Positions 1-9,325 are shown, counted from the first letter of the stretch. The stretch is DNA of 64,000 nt from Methylobacterium cerastii (GCF_022179125.1 NZ_BPQG01000011.1:50339-114338), one strand, 5' to 3'. Notes: generated from the sequence alone by a model not told the origin. Numbers and translations: made by a program.

Positions 1-219
1 CCGGGCGGCATCCACCTGGAGATGACCGGCAAGGACGTCACCGAATGCACGGGCGGCGCCCGCGCGCTGACGGCGGACGACCTTCAAGACCGCTACCACA
101 CCTACTGCGACCCGCGACTCAACGCGGAGCAGGCCTTGGAAGTCGCGTTCCGCACGGCCGAGCTGGTCGGGCGCGGTCGCACCGCGGTGGAGCGTCCGCG
201 CCTCGACGCGGCCGAATAG
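1..219 (+). CDS. Class II 3-deoxy-7-phosphoheptulonate (DAHP) synthase, C-terminal fragment
   Basis: The reading frame is open from the first base and ends at TAG at 217-219, so only the last 72 residues are present. They contain the signature end of plant-type (class II) DAHP synthase: GGIHLEMTG, then VTECTGGA, then [17 protein letters not shown]. This family condenses phosphoenolpyruvate with erythrose 4-phosphate, the first step of the shikimate pathway, in the cytoplasm. The identification is strong despite the truncation, because these C-terminal blocks are highly conserved. No clear terminator follows before the convergent gene at 263. Confidence 0.93.
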   Translation, partial: PGGIHLEMTGKDVTECTGGARALTADDLQDRYHTYCDPRLNAEQALEVAFRTAELVGRGRTAVERPRLDAAE

Positions 220-262
220 GCCAGCGAAGGGTCGCGTCGGCGAGGTACGCCGCCGCGGCCGC

Positions 263-3139
263 TCAGGCGATCGCGCGCTTCGCGCCGTTCCAATGGGCGA
301 TGAGGTCCGGCAGTTCGGCGGCCGGGACCGGCCGGCTGAACAGGTAGCCCTGGACCTCGTCGCAACCCTCGGCCCGGAGCTTGGCCAGCTGCGCCTCGGT
401 CTCGACGCCCTCGGCGGTGGTGGTCATCCGCAGGCTCGCCCCGAGACCGATCACCGCTCGGACGATGAACTCGGTGCCGTCCTCCGCGCAGAGGTCCCGC
501 ACGAAGGACTGGTCGATCTTGATCTTGTCGAAGGGGAAGCTGCGCAGGTAGCTCAGGCTCGAATAGCCGGTGCCGAAATCGTCCATCGAGACGCGCGCGC
601 CGAGCATCTTGAGATTGTGCAGGATCGCCGTCGTCGCACCGGGGTTGGCCACGAGCACGGATTCGGTGATCTCCAGTTCCAGGCGGTGGCCGGCGAGGTT
701 GGTGGCCTGCAGGGCGTCGCGCACCGCCGTCACCAGGCTCGCCGAGGTGAACTGCACCGCAGAGACGTTGACCGCGACCTTGAGGCCGTCGGGCCAGCGG
801 GTCGCCTCTTCGCAGGCGCGGCGCAGCACCCATTCGCCGAGCGGGACGATCAGGCCGAGTTCCTCGGCCACCGGGATGAACTCCACCGGCGACACCCGTC
901 CGCGCACCGGATGGTTCCAGCGCAGCAACGCCTCGAAGCCACAGATCCGCTCGGCGTTGAGGCAGTAGATCGGCTGGTAGTGGACCTCGAAGTCCTCGTT
1001 GGCGACGGCCTCGCGCAGGTCGACCTCGAACAGGCGCCGCGCCTGCAGCCGCGCATCCATCTCCGGCTCGAAGAACCGGAACGACCCGCGGGCGTCGACC
1101 TTGGAGCGGGCGAGGGCCACGTCGGCGTTCTTCAGGAGCTTCTCGCAGCTCGTGCCGTCATGGGGGGCCAGGGTGATCCCGAGGGTGACGCCCAGCGTGA
1201 CCGTGTGGCTCGACAGGACGTAGGGCGCGCCGAGCACTTCCACGAGGCGGCGGGCGAGGACGGCGGCGTCCTCGGCGGTGTCGATTCCGCGCTGCAGGAT
1301 CGCGAACTCGTCGCTGCCGAGGCGAGCGCAGGTGTCGATCTCGCGGATGCAGGCCTCGATCCGGTTGGCGGCGGCCTTCAGCAGCTCGTCGCCGACCACG
1401 TGGCCGAGGGTGTCGTTCACCGGCCGGAAGTCGTCGAGGTCGAGGCAGAACACGGCGAAGCCACTGCTGCGCCCGGCCTGCGCGATCGCGGCGTCGACCT
1501 GCTCGCTGAACAGGATGCGGTTCGGCAGCCCGGTGAGCGCGTCGTGGTGGGCGAGGAAGGCGATTCGCGCCTCCGCCTTGCGCCGGTCGGTCACGTCGTC
1601 GAAGGTCGCGACGAAGCCGCCGTCGGCCGTCGTGCGCTGCTCGATGGCGACGACGCGGCCGTTGGCGAGTTCCTGGAAATAGGTGCGGTCGGGACCGGCC
1701 GCGAAGATCGCCTCGGCCTCGCGCACCAGGTCGACGCGGCCGGAGCCGGGATGGTGGCCGGCCCCGAGGCTGCGTTCGAGAACGGACACGACCGACATGC
1801 CGGGGACGACAGAGCCCGGCGGCAGGTTGTAGATCTCGCCGTAGCGCCGGTTCACCACCATCAGCCGGTGGTCGGCGTCGTACAGGCACAGGCCCTGGCT
1901 CATGTTGTCGAGCGCCGCGTCCAGGCGCAGGTTGGTCTGGGTGAGCCCGGCCTCCTGCTCCTTGAGCACGCTGATGTCGCTGCACACGGCGACGAACCCG
2001 CCCTCCTGGGTGGCGCTGCGGCTGACGCGCAGCCAGCGCCCGTCGGCGAGCTGGACCTCGCCGTCCCGCGAAAGGGTGCGGGCGCAATCGACCAGCGCAG
2101 CGGGGGCGTCGGCGTGGCCGTTGGCGAGCGCGGTCACCGACGAACCGATCTCGACCGCCGAGCGCAGACCGATGAAGAACTGAAGCGCCTGGGCATTGGC
2201 GAGCGCGATCCGCCCGTGGGCGTCGACGACGACGACGCCCTCGCGCGAGCTCTGCAGCGCGTCGGCGAGCAGGGTCTCGGCCGAACGGCGCTGGCTGACC
2301 TCGCGCTCCATCATCGCCTGGATGTTGTCGCGCATAGTAGCCATGGCCCGCAGCAGCGCGCCGAGCTCGTCGCGGCCGCCGGTCGGCACGGCGTCGTCGA
2401 GGCGTCCGGCCGCGATCCGCGCGGCCACCGAAGAGGCCGCCGCGAGGGGCCCGGTGATCCGGCGGTTCAGCAGGTAGGCGACGAAGCCCGACAGGATCAG
2501 CGCGACCGCCATCGCGATCAGGTTGAAGCGCACCTCCTGCGCGACCACCTTCCGGGCAGTCTGGCGGAAGACGAAGCCGTCGCCGGCAGTGTAGTTGACC
2601 AGGAGCTCGATCTGCCCGTCGACGATTCCAGCTTGGCGATCGAGGGCGTCCCAGGCGGCGATCTTGGCCGTAGACCCGTCTAGGCCGTGGCGCATCGTCT
2701 CCCAAAGCTCGACGCCCTCCTGAACGGCCTTGGCCGAGCGGACCACGCGGTCCGATTGCGAGCGCTCGACGGCGATCCCAAGATCCTCGGTGAGCGTGGA
2801 GGCGAGTTCGTTGATCGCGGCATCCAGCTTGGCGGCGGCGGCCGGGTCGCGGGTCACCATGCGACGGGCGAAGGCCGAGCGCATGTTGGCGAAGTCCGCC
2901 GCCGCGGCCCGCGCGTAATTGATTGACATCAGGCATTCGTCGTAGGTGCGGTTGACGAGCTCACCCGCCTCCTGAAGCCCCTGGATGGCATAGATCCCGA
3001 GGGTACCGGTGATCAGGCTCATCGTCAGGAAGGCGACGAGGATCCGGCCGCGGATCGTCGTCCCGGCATCGGCGATACGCCGCAGCGCGCCGGCCCTCGA
3101 GCGTCCGCCGACCTTCGATCCGGTTCGATTCCATCGCAT
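263..3139 (-). CDS. Membrane-bound PAS-GGDEF-EAL cyclic-di-GMP signalling protein (degenerate GGDEF)
   Basis: This 958-residue protein starts with a basic cytoplasmic tail. It has a membrane segment near residues 31-52, a periplasmic four-helix-type sensor region, a second membrane segment near 205-225 and a HAMP linker to about 280. Two PAS-like domains follow (about 290-395 and 405-520), then GGDEF (about 530-690) and EAL (about 705-950). The catalytic GGDEF motif reads GSDEF at 608-612. The EAL half looks intact (FEALLRW near 735 and DDFGTGYSS). I infer that it mainly acts as a c-di-GMP phosphodiesterase, with the GGDEF half regulatory or weak. The frame is open further upstream to 3307, but that extension is arginine-rich and unlike the family, so the ATG at 3139 was chosen. 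Confidence 0.9.
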   Translation of the reverse strand: MRWNRTGSKVGGRSRAGALRRIADAGTTIRGRILVAFLTMSLITGTLGIYAIQGLQEAGELVNRTYDECLMSINYARAAAADFANMRSAFARRMVTRDPAAAAKLDAAINELASTLTEDLGIAVERSQSDRVVRSAKAVQEGVELWETMRHGLDGSTAKIAAWDALDRQAGIVDGQIELLVNYTAGDGFVFRQTARKVVAQEVRFNLIAMAVALILSGFVAYLLNRRITGPLAAASSVAARIAAGRLDDAVPTGGRDELGALLRAMATMRDNIQAMMEREVSQRRSAETLLADALQSSREGVVVVDAHGRIALANAQALQFFIGLRSAVEIGSSVTALANGHADAPAALVDCARTLSRDGEVQLADGRWLRVSRSATQEGGFVAVCSDISVLKEQEAGLTQTNLRLDAALDNMSQGLCLYDADHRLMVVNRRYGEIYNLPPGSVVPGMSVVSVLERSLGAGHHPGSGRVDLVREAEAIFAAGPDRTYFQELANGRVVAIEQRTTADGGFVATFDDVTDRRKAEARIAFLAHHDALTGLPNRILFSEQVDAAIAQAGRSSGFAVFCLDLDDFRPVNDTLGHVVGDELLKAAANRIEACIREIDTCARLGSDEFAILQRGIDTAEDAAVLARRLVEVLGAPYVLSSHTVTLGVTLGITLAPHDGTSCEKLLKNADVALARSKVDARGSFRFFEPEMDARLQARRLFEVDLREAVANEDFEVHYQPIYCLNAERICGFEALLRWNHPVRGRVSPVEFIPVAEELGLIVPLGEWVLRRACEEATRWPDGLKVAVNVSAVQFTSASLVTAVRDALQATNLAGHRLELEITESVLVANPGATTAILHNLKMLGARVSMDDFGTGYSSLSYLRSFPFDKIKIDQSFVRDLCAEDGTEFIVRAVIGLGASLRMTTTAEGVETEAQLAKLRAEGCDEVQGYLFSRPVPAAELPDLIAHWNGAKRAIA

Positions 3140-3355
3140 GGAAACGTAGCTTCTTCCTGCCCGCACCGCGTCAAGATAAGCGTGAAATGTTAAGGCGGCA
3201 TTAGTCGCCGCCACGCGTATCCCCGGCTGGATCGGCGATCGGGCCGAACAGCACCGTCGTAACCATCGCCTCGGATATCGCGCAGGACGGCCGCCAGCGT
3301 CAGCCAAATCTTAACGACGACGACCTAACCGTCGAGCATCATCTTCGGAAATGCC

Positions 3356-3733
3356 ATGTCACGGCTTGAGGGATCGATGGTCGGCCGCGTTTTCCGAAGT
3401 CCGTTCGCGGCCACAGCGACGGCCCTTGTCGCCGGCCTTCTCGCCGGCGTCGTCTTCGTCGGCCGGCTGGAGGCGAGCGGGCACCTCGTCTCGCAGAAGG
3501 GGCGGGCGTTCCAGCCGAACAGCCTCGTCATCACGCGCGGCGACACGATCACCATCGTCAACGACGACAGCGACCTGCTGCACCACATCTACATCGAGTC
3601 GGACGCCTTCAACTTCGATTCCGGCGACCAGGTGCCCGGCAGCCGCACGCCGGTGACGTTCGAGAAAAACGGCACCTTCGTCGTGCTCTGCGGCATCCAC
3701 CCGAAGATGAAGCTCATCGTCCGGGTGAACTGA
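3356..3733 (+). CDS. Small exported cupredoxin-domain protein
   Basis: This 125-residue protein has an N-terminal hydrophobic segment (about residues 19-37) that looks like a signal peptide or anchor, followed by a single plastocyanin-like fold. The type I copper ligands are visible as the second His of LLHHIY, then the Cys, His and Met of LCGIHPKM near the C terminus. It probably carries electrons or copper in the periplasm. Similar stand-alone cupredoxins are often annotated as methylamine-utilization-like, but no mau genes are nearby, so no pathway is assigned. A second ATG at 3377 is an alternative start. Its right-hand neighbour, the RND adaptor, is convergent and only 6 bp away. Confidence 0.82.
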   Translation: MSRLEGSMVGRVFRSPFAATATALVAGLLAGVVFVGRLEASGHLVSQKGRAFQPNSLVITRGDTITIVNDDSDLLHHIYIESDAFNFDSGDQVPGSRTPVTFEKNGTFVVLCGIHPKMKLIVRVN

Positions 3734-3739
3734 CCGCCT

Positions 3740-5014
3740 TCAGCGGGCGGCCGCCTGGACCGGCTTGGCCTCGCCCTGGCCGCCGTCGCGGATCACCCGC
3801 TGCCCGTCGCGAAGGTCGGCGGGCGGCCCGAGAACGATCCGCTCCTGCCCGGTCAAGCCCTGGTCGATCTCGATCGTCGTGCCGAAGTCGCGCTTCACGT
3901 GGATCGCGCGCCACTCGGCCCGGTCGTCGTCGCCGACCACCGCGACCTGCGTGCCGCGCTGGTTGAACACCAGCGCCTCCGCCGGAACGATCACCGCCGG
4001 CTCCGGGCGCGGGATCTGCAGCGTGACGTAGACGTAGAGGCCGGCGCGCAGGGCCCCGTCGGGGTTCGGCACGTCGACTTCGGTAGTCAGCGTCCGCGAC
4101 GCGCTGAGCAGGGCGACGGAGCTGCGCTCGACCCGGCCCGAGAACGTCCGGTCCGGGATTTGCGGCACCTTGATCGAGGCCTCGACGCCCTTCTTCACGC
4201 CGATGGCGGCGTTTTGGGGCACGTTCACGCTGATGCGCACGATGTCGTCGCGGTCCATGCCGAGCAGCGGCGTGCCGCTGCCGTCGGCCTTCACCAGGTC
4301 GCCGACGTCGACGCTGCGCGTGGTGACCACGCCGTCGAAGGGCGCGACCACGTCCTTGAATCCGGTGAGCGCCTTCAGGCGGTCGACCGTGGCGTCCTGC
4401 GCCTTGATGTTGGCTTCGGCGACCTTCACCCCGGCCTCGGCCGCAGCGAGCGTCGCGCCCTGGCTGAGCACGCCGGCTTGCGAGTTGTCGGCGTTCTGGC
4501 GCGAGGCCCAGCCCTGGGTCGCCAGCGTCGAGGTGCGGTTGTTGGTGAGGTTGGCGAGGTTGACGTTGGCGCGGGCCTGGTCGACCTGCGCCTTGGCCTG
4601 AAGCAGTTGCGCCCGGATCTGCCCAGACTGCGCCTCGGCCTGGGCGAGCTGCTGGTCGAGTTCGGGGGCCGCGATCCGGAGCAGGATGTCGCCGGCCTTG
4701 ACCCGCGAGCCGATGTCGACCCGGCGCTCGGCGACGTAGCCGGTCGCGCGGGCGAAGATCGCGGCGCGGGCGAAGGCCTGGATGTCGCCGGGCAGCGTCA
4801 GGTCGACCGGCTTGTCGCTGCGCTCGACGGCGGCGATGCGCACCCGCGGCACTGCATCGCGCACCTTGCGCTGCGTTTCGGTGGCGGCGGCCGCCTGCTT
4901 CCAGTGGCCGTAGCCGCCCCAGCCGAGCAGGCCGGCGGCGACCAGCCCGACGAGGAGGAACGGGCGCTTGCCCGGCGGTGGGGGAACGTCGCTCACCGCG
5001 GCGTGGGGCTTCAT
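3740..5014 (-). CDS. RND efflux periplasmic adaptor (membrane fusion protein), orphan
   Basis: The 424-residue product has one N-terminal membrane anchor (PFLLVGLVAAGLLGWGGYG) and then the usual adaptor order: a biotin-lipoyl-like half motif (AIFARATGYVAERRVDIGSR), a coiled-coil hairpin rich in Gln and Ala, the second lipoyl half (APFDGVVTTRSVDVGDLV), a beta-barrel and a membrane-proximal domain. Such proteins link an inner-membrane RND pump to an outer-membrane channel. The start at 5014 is preceded by GGAAGGCGAG. A longer frame to 5053 lacks this site. Neither neighbour is an RND pump or TolC homologue, so it stands alone here and its partner must be encoded elsewhere. Confidence 0.9.
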   Translation of the reverse strand: MKPHAAVSDVPPPPGKRPFLLVGLVAAGLLGWGGYGHWKQAAAATETQRKVRDAVPRVRIAAVERSDKPVDLTLPGDIQAFARAAIFARATGYVAERRVDIGSRVKAGDILLRIAAPELDQQLAQAEAQSGQIRAQLLQAKAQVDQARANVNLANLTNNRTSTLATQGWASRQNADNSQAGVLSQGATLAAAEAGVKVAEANIKAQDATVDRLKALTGFKDVVAPFDGVVTTRSVDVGDLVKADGSGTPLLGMDRDDIVRISVNVPQNAAIGVKKGVEASIKVPQIPDRTFSGRVERSSVALLSASRTLTTEVDVPNPDGALRAGLYVYVTLQIPRPEPAVIVPAEALVFNQRGTQVAVVGDDDRAEWRAIHVKRDFGTTIEIDQGLTGQERIVLGPPADLRDGQRVIRDGGQGEAKPVQAAAR

Positions 5015-5124
5015 GACGCTCTCGCCTTCCGTCGGCAGCAACGATGCCGGCACACACCCTACGATACCCCGCCTTGCGGTGCCGGCCTAGCGCTCGCGGC
5101 GCCGCATCGCCGACGATCCGGCGA

Positions 5125-6375
5125 TCACCACAGGGTCGGATAGGGGTGGAACGCGAGCGTGTCGCCGGGCTCGATGCGGGTGACGGGCTCGGGCACGTCG
5201 GCGAGGCCGTCGCTGCCGGTGAGCGAGGTGATGGTGCCCGAGCCCCCGCGCGGGAATAGGGCGGCCTCGAAGGCGCCGTCGGCGGCGCGCGTCACGCAGA
5301 CGCGCAGGAACTCGCGCCGGCCGGATTTTCGCGAGAGCGCGAAGGCGGACCGGACCGGCACGCCCAAAGCCGGCTCGTGCACCGCCCCGCCGAGGCGGTC
5401 GAGCAGCGGCCTGACCACGAAGGCGAGGGTGACGTAGGCCGCCACCGGGTTTCCCGGAAGTCCGACGAAGGGCGTCCCGGCGACCATTCCCACCGCCACC
5501 GGACGCCCAGGCTTGATCGCGAGGCGCCAGAACGCGAGCGACCCCGCGGCGGCGACCGCCCCCTTCACGTGGTCCTCCTCTCCGACCGAGACGCCGCCGG
5601 AAGTCAGGATCAGGTCGTGGGATTCGGCCGCCGCGCGCAAGGCCGCCGCAAGCGAAGCGGGCTCGTCGCGCAGGATGCCGAGGTCGGTCGCGTCGGCCCC
5701 GAGGCGCCGCAGCAGGGCGATCAGCATCACGCGGTTGCTGTCGTGGATGCCGGAGGCGGCGCGCAGGCCGCCGGGCTCTGTCAACTCGTTGCCCGTGGAG
5801 AACACCGCAACGCGCAGCGCGCGGCGAACGGACAGGTCGCCGCGGCCGATCGCGGCGGCAAGCGCCAGGTCCTGCGGGCGCAGCCGTCGCCCGGCCGGGA
5901 TCGCCACGCTACCGCGGGCGATGTCCTCGCCGGCCGGGCGGCGGTTGGCGCCGCGCACGATGCCGGCGGGCAGCGCGACGCCGTCGGCGACGACCGCGAC
6001 GTCCTCCTGCATGAACACCGTGTCGGCGCCCGCGGGCATCGCCGCTCCGGTGAAGATCCGGTCGGCAGCGGACGCATCGAGGGGCGCGGGCGCGGCGCCG
6101 GCGGGCAGGCGCCCACGCACCGGCAGCCGCGTCGGCCCGGCTTCGGACAAATCGGAGAAGCGCACCGCGTAGCCGTCCACCGCCGCGTTGTCGAAGGGCG
6201 GGACGTCGATCTCCGCGAGTATATCCGCGGCGGCGATGCGGCCGTCGGCGCGGGACAACGGGACGGACTCGACGCCGGCCACCACCGGAAAGCGCGCCAA
6301 GATCGTCGCCGCCGCCTCGGCGACAGACATCACCGGCGCCGAGGGATCGAAGCAATCGTCGCTGAGGCGCGTCAT
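5125..6375 (-). CDS. moeA: Molybdopterin molybdenumtransferase MoeA
   Basis: This 416-residue protein inserts molybdate into adenylylated molybdopterin in the last step of molybdenum cofactor synthesis. Conserved blocks seen in order are PPFDNAAVDGYAVR near the N terminus, IFTGAAMPAGADTVFMQED, the MoCF-domain LTSGGVSVGEEDHVK, and KPGRPVAVG followed by FVGLPGNPVAAYVT. The length is normal for the family. It is transcribed alone here, leftward, with no other moa or mob gene in the window. A 7-bp inverted repeat at 5106-5125 overlaps its stop but lacks a T-run, so I do not call it a terminator. Confidence 0.95.
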   Translation of the reverse strand: MTRLSDDCFDPSAPVMSVAEAAATILARFPVVAGVESVPLSRADGRIAAADILAEIDVPPFDNAAVDGYAVRFSDLSEAGPTRLPVRGRLPAGAAPAPLDASAADRIFTGAAMPAGADTVFMQEDVAVVADGVALPAGIVRGANRRPAGEDIARGSVAIPAGRRLRPQDLALAAAIGRGDLSVRRALRVAVFSTGNELTEPGGLRAASGIHDSNRVMLIALLRRLGADATDLGILRDEPASLAAALRAAAESHDLILTSGGVSVGEEDHVKGAVAAAGSLAFWRLAIKPGRPVAVGMVAGTPFVGLPGNPVAAYVTLAFVVRPLLDRLGGAVHEPALGVPVRSAFALSRKSGRREFLRVCVTRAADGAFEAALFPRGGSGTITSLTGSDGLADVPEPVTRIEPGDTLAFHPYPTLW

Positions 6376-6865
6376 CGCGCGTCGTCTCCGTGCCGCGCGG
6401 CCGATGGCGCCGGACCGGTTCGGGCGGGAAAATCGGGTGCTGCGCGAGGCGTCACGGGCGGCCGGTCGAACGATGGAGGCCGGGCTTGCGGCATCGCAGC
6501 CGTCCGATCAAGCCCCGTCGAGACCAAAGCGCGTCCCCGACATCGTCGCACGCCCGCCCTTCGGCCTGGCATGCGCCAGACGTCGTAAGCTACGTGCGTA
6601 GTTGGCCGAGAGAAACCTTTGCGCCATCCACCCGTATGGTGCGTTGCGCAACAAGCAACAGGGTTCGGTCCGGGTGTCGATGCAGCCAATTCCGGCGCCT
6701 GCGATGGGTTGGCGATCGATTCAAACTAAGAGATATCCTAAAGAAAATCTTACTTCATCATGCCGATATCGAGCGTAGATGCGGAAACATTTTGACACAT
6801 ATCGTGGTCGAACTCGCTATTCCTTCGTTGAACGCAATGGTCGGCTTCGTTCGGAGCCGGCCCGC
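6376..6865. other. Intergenic region between divergent moeA and the flippase gene
   Basis: This 490-bp stretch has no convincing gene. The part from about 6590 to 6830 is clearly richer in A and T than the surrounding DNA (runs such as AACTAAGAGATATCC and AAAGAAAATCTTAC), which fits promoters for the exopolysaccharide locus and perhaps for moeA. An open frame runs upstream of the flippase ATG from 6779, but it is basic, not membrane-like, and has no ribosome binding site. Confidence 0.5.
6792..6821 (+). promoter_or_regulatory. Candidate sigma-70 type promoter for the flippase gene
   Basis: A perfect -35 hexamer TTGACA (6792-6797) is followed after 18 bp by GCTATT (6816-6821), a weak -10. It lies in an AT-rich patch 45 bp before the flippase start. 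This is sequence resemblance only. Confidence 0.25.
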
Positions 6866-8173
6866 ATGAAACGGCCGGACATCGCGCGCTTCGGCCGACG
6901 CTTCGCCCTGATCCTGTCCGGCGAGCTGATCCAGAGCCTCTTCCATTTCGTCCTGAACATCGTGCTGGTGCGCGAGCTCGGGGCGCACGGATACGGGCTG
7001 TTCGCGATCGTCTTCACGATCGGCGCGGTCGGCGTCACCTATATCCGCGCTTTGGTCGGGGTACCGGCGACCTTGTTCCTGTCGCGCAGCCTCGGGCGCC
7101 CGGCCGAGCGCGGGCACGACATGGTGTTCGGCTCCGGCGCGACCGCCGTGGCGCTGCTGATGGCGGGCGCGGTCTCGATCGGGCTCGCGCCGGTGATCGG
7201 CGTCACGGCGCTCGCCGGCGGCGCCTTCGTCGGGCTCTACGCGTTTCGCAGCTACCTGCGGATCGTGCTGCTCGCGCGTCAAAAGCCCTGGGTCGCGGGC
7301 GCGAGCGACATCGTCTACGCCGCCTGCGGACTGGGCCTGGTCGCGTTCCTTCATTCCAGCGACGAGGCCCTGCTCGAGCACGCCTTCCTCGGCATCGCGG
7401 GGGCGCAAGCCATGGGGATCGCCGTGGCGCTGGCGGCTCTCGGGCGTCCCGTCCGGGTCTCGTTCCGCGCCAGCGTGCGGCGGCGCTACGCCGGCATCTG
7501 GCGGCCGCTGGCCTGGTCGCTCCTCGGCGTCACCGGCACCACCGTACAGGGGCAGGGGCTGACGCTGCTGTTCGCGGTGCTCGCCGGACCCGCGGCCTAT
7601 GCGCCGATCGCCGCGACCCTGGTTCTGTTCGCGCCACTGCGCATCCCGACCAACGCCCTCAACAACATGGTCCTGCCGGAGATCTCGGCGCTGCTCGCCG
7701 CGGGTCGGCGGCGCGAGGCGCGGCGCCTCGTCCTGCGCAGCACGGCCCTGATCGGGCTCGCCTGCTTCGCCTACGGCGCGGCGATGTGGGCGGCACTGCC
7801 GATGATCGAGAGCCACCTCTTCAAGGGGCGCTTTTCCCACGAGCCGATGGCGGGCATCGGCTTCGGAGTCTGGTGCGTGGTGACGATGGCGCTGCTCTAC
7901 GCGATTCCGCGGGCGTTCCTCGAAGCGTCGGCCGCCTTCCGGGTGATCGCCGCCGGCGCGCTGGTCAGCGCCGTCGTCGGCTTCCTGATCATGGTGCCGC
8001 TGCTGCTCACCATGGCGCCGCCCTTCGCGCTGATCGGGCTCGCGGTCTCGGAATGCGTCACGGCCCTGTGGTCGGCGAAAGCCTTCCGCGACCGGTCGCG
8101 CCACCCGGACGGACGTGTCCGAACGGCGGCGCACCGTGTCGTCGGGGCCGCCGCGCCGCCGGCCGGCGCTTAA
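6866..8173 (+). CDS. Wzx-type polysaccharide flippase / MATE-superfamily membrane protein
   Basis: This 435-residue protein is hydrophobic throughout, with about 12 predicted membrane helices beginning at FALILSGELIQSLFHFVLNIVLV. The N-terminal pattern (a basic tail, then a helix with SGELIQ, then VRELGAHGYGLFAI) is typical of oligosaccharide flippases of the Wzx/RfbX type, which move lipid-linked sugar repeats across the inner membrane. It opens the exopolysaccharide locus. The ATG at 6866 was chosen because the membrane domain starts right after it. The 29 extra upstream codons are arginine-rich and unlike the family. The substrate cannot be told from sequence. Confidence 0.85.
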   Translation: MKRPDIARFGRRFALILSGELIQSLFHFVLNIVLVRELGAHGYGLFAIVFTIGAVGVTYIRALVGVPATLFLSRSLGRPAERGHDMVFGSGATAVALLMAGAVSIGLAPVIGVTALAGGAFVGLYAFRSYLRIVLLARQKPWVAGASDIVYAACGLGLVAFLHSSDEALLEHAFLGIAGAQAMGIAVALAALGRPVRVSFRASVRRRYAGIWRPLAWSLLGVTGTTVQGQGLTLLFAVLAGPAAYAPIAATLVLFAPLRIPTNALNNMVLPEISALLAAGRRREARRLVLRSTALIGLACFAYGAAMWAALPMIESHLFKGRFSHEPMAGIGFGVWCVVTMALLYAIPRAFLEASAAFRVIAAGALVSAVVGFLIMVPLLLTMAPPFALIGLAVSECVTALWSAKAFRDRSRHPDGRVRTAAHRVVGAAAPPAGA

Positions 8174-8194
8174 GCGGGCGTTGAAAACGCGGGT

Positions 8195-9325
8195 TCAGGC
8201 CGCTTCGCTGGCCGCGGCGACCTGAGGCGGCGCCGGCTTGACCGTCCGGCGGCGCATGTCGCGGACCACGAGGTTCCAGGAATCGAGCATCATCGCCGCC
8301 GCGCCCGGCAGGGTCCTGCGTCCCATGAAGGCGTCGAGGGTGACGCTGGTGGTGGCGAAGCGGCTCTTGAACGCCTCGGCCCCGCACAGGAAGTCGACGG
8401 TGTGCAGGCCCTGGTCGATCGACCACTGGATGTAGTCCATCATCAGGACCATGCCGGGCGAGCCGCGCTCGAAGGCCGGATCGTAGGTGGTGACGAACGC
8501 CATCATCGTCCCGGCCTGGACGAAGTTGATCGACACGGCGACGACGACGCCGTCGCATTCGAGCACGAAGGCCCGCAGCAGGCCGGTCTCGGCCAGCACC
8601 CGGACCAGCGCGGGAAGTGCCAGCGAGCCCTCGTCGTAGAGGTTCGATTCAAGCTGGTTGCCGGCGAGCCACTTGCGCTTCAGGTCGGCCAGCCGAAGCA
8701 GCACCGGCTCCATCGGCTCGTCGGGGGGCAGCAGGCGGAAGCGCAGGGTGCCGGATTCGCCGATGAACTTCTGGCCGCGGCGGTAATTCTGACGGGTCTT
8801 CTTCGATTGCGAGGCCATCCAGGCCTCGCCGGTCGGCCAGTCGCCGGCGACGCGAAAGCTCACGTCGCTGCGATGGTTCGGACGCAGGCGCACACCTGCT
8901 GCGGCGGCCGGCTCGAGCAGCGCGCGCGCCTTCGCGCCGGGAAGCAGGCGGTTGAGGTAGACGAGGTCGAACCCGCCCGCAGACGAGAGGTACGCCCACA
9001 TCCGCCGGACGAGGCCGGAATCGTCGCCGACGAGAAGGGCGTCGCCGTAATCGGTGTGGTCCTTGGCCGCCCATTCGAGCAAGCGCAGACCTTTACGCCG
9101 ACAGGTCGCCATCGGCAGGACCGCGACCAGGGTCTCGCCGCGCCAGGCGAGTACGACCTGCAGGGCGCGGCGCTCGCGGTCGGGCACCGTCGCCCACCAT
9201 GCCGCGATCCAGGCATGGCTTTGGAACACTAGCGCGCCGGATTCGCGCCACAACGCGGCCCAGGCCGGGCCGACGGCGGCGAGCCGCTCGGCGGTGCGGA
9301 CGATCTCGAAACGTTCGGCGCTCAC
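8195..9325 (-). CDS. CelD/BcsL-like GNAT acyltransferase of polysaccharide loci
   Basis: This 376-residue cytosolic protein has the CelD/BcsL (GNAT_acetyltransf_6) architecture: an N-terminal GNAT half with VFQSHAWIAAWW, a middle block MASQSKKTRQNYRR, and a C-terminal half ending in VDFLCGAEAFKSRFAT, where the family signature is D-F-x-x-G-x-x-x-[YF]-K. Relatives in exopolysaccharide and cellulose loci are thought to acylate sugars or precursors. Its start overlaps the stop of the hydroxylase-like gene by 4 bp (ATGA), so the two are translationally coupled. The acyl donor and acceptor are unknown. Confidence 0.85.
   Translation of the reverse strand: MSAERFEIVRTAERLAAVGPAWAALWRESGALVFQSHAWIAAWWATVPDRERRALQVVLAWRGETLVAVLPMATCRRKGLRLLEWAAKDHTDYGDALLVGDDSGLVRRMWAYLSSAGGFDLVYLNRLLPGAKARALLEPAAAAGVRLRPNHRSDVSFRVAGDWPTGEAWMASQSKKTRQNYRRGQKFIGESGTLRFRLLPPDEPMEPVLLRLADLKRKWLAGNQLESNLYDEGSLALPALVRVLAETGLLRAFVLECDGVVVAVSINFVQAGTMMAFVTTYDPAFERGSPGMVLMMDYIQWSIDQGLHTVDFLCGAEAFKSRFATTSVTLDAFMGRRTLPGAAAMMLDSWNLVVRDMRRRTVKPAPPQVAAASEAA

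Noticed and set aside
293-2683. A 796-codon open frame on the + strand opposite the GGDEF/EAL gene
   Set aside because: It is antisense to a well-supported gene, has low-complexity Arg/Asp/Gly content and no domain. Long antisense frames are common in this GC-rich DNA. The same applies to large frames opposite ileS, the hybrid kinase, the co-polymerase and the ABC transporter.
3356-3733. Methylamine utilization gene (mau)
   Set aside because: Only a generic cupredoxin fold is seen. No other mau gene is in the window.
5106-5125. 7-bp inverted repeat after moeA as a terminator
   Set aside because: The stem is short and there is no T-run, so it is not a convincing intrinsic terminator.
6779-6865. 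N-terminal extension of the flippase
   Set aside because: The 29 extra residues are basic and polar and lack a ribosome binding site. The membrane domain begins right after the ATG at 6866.
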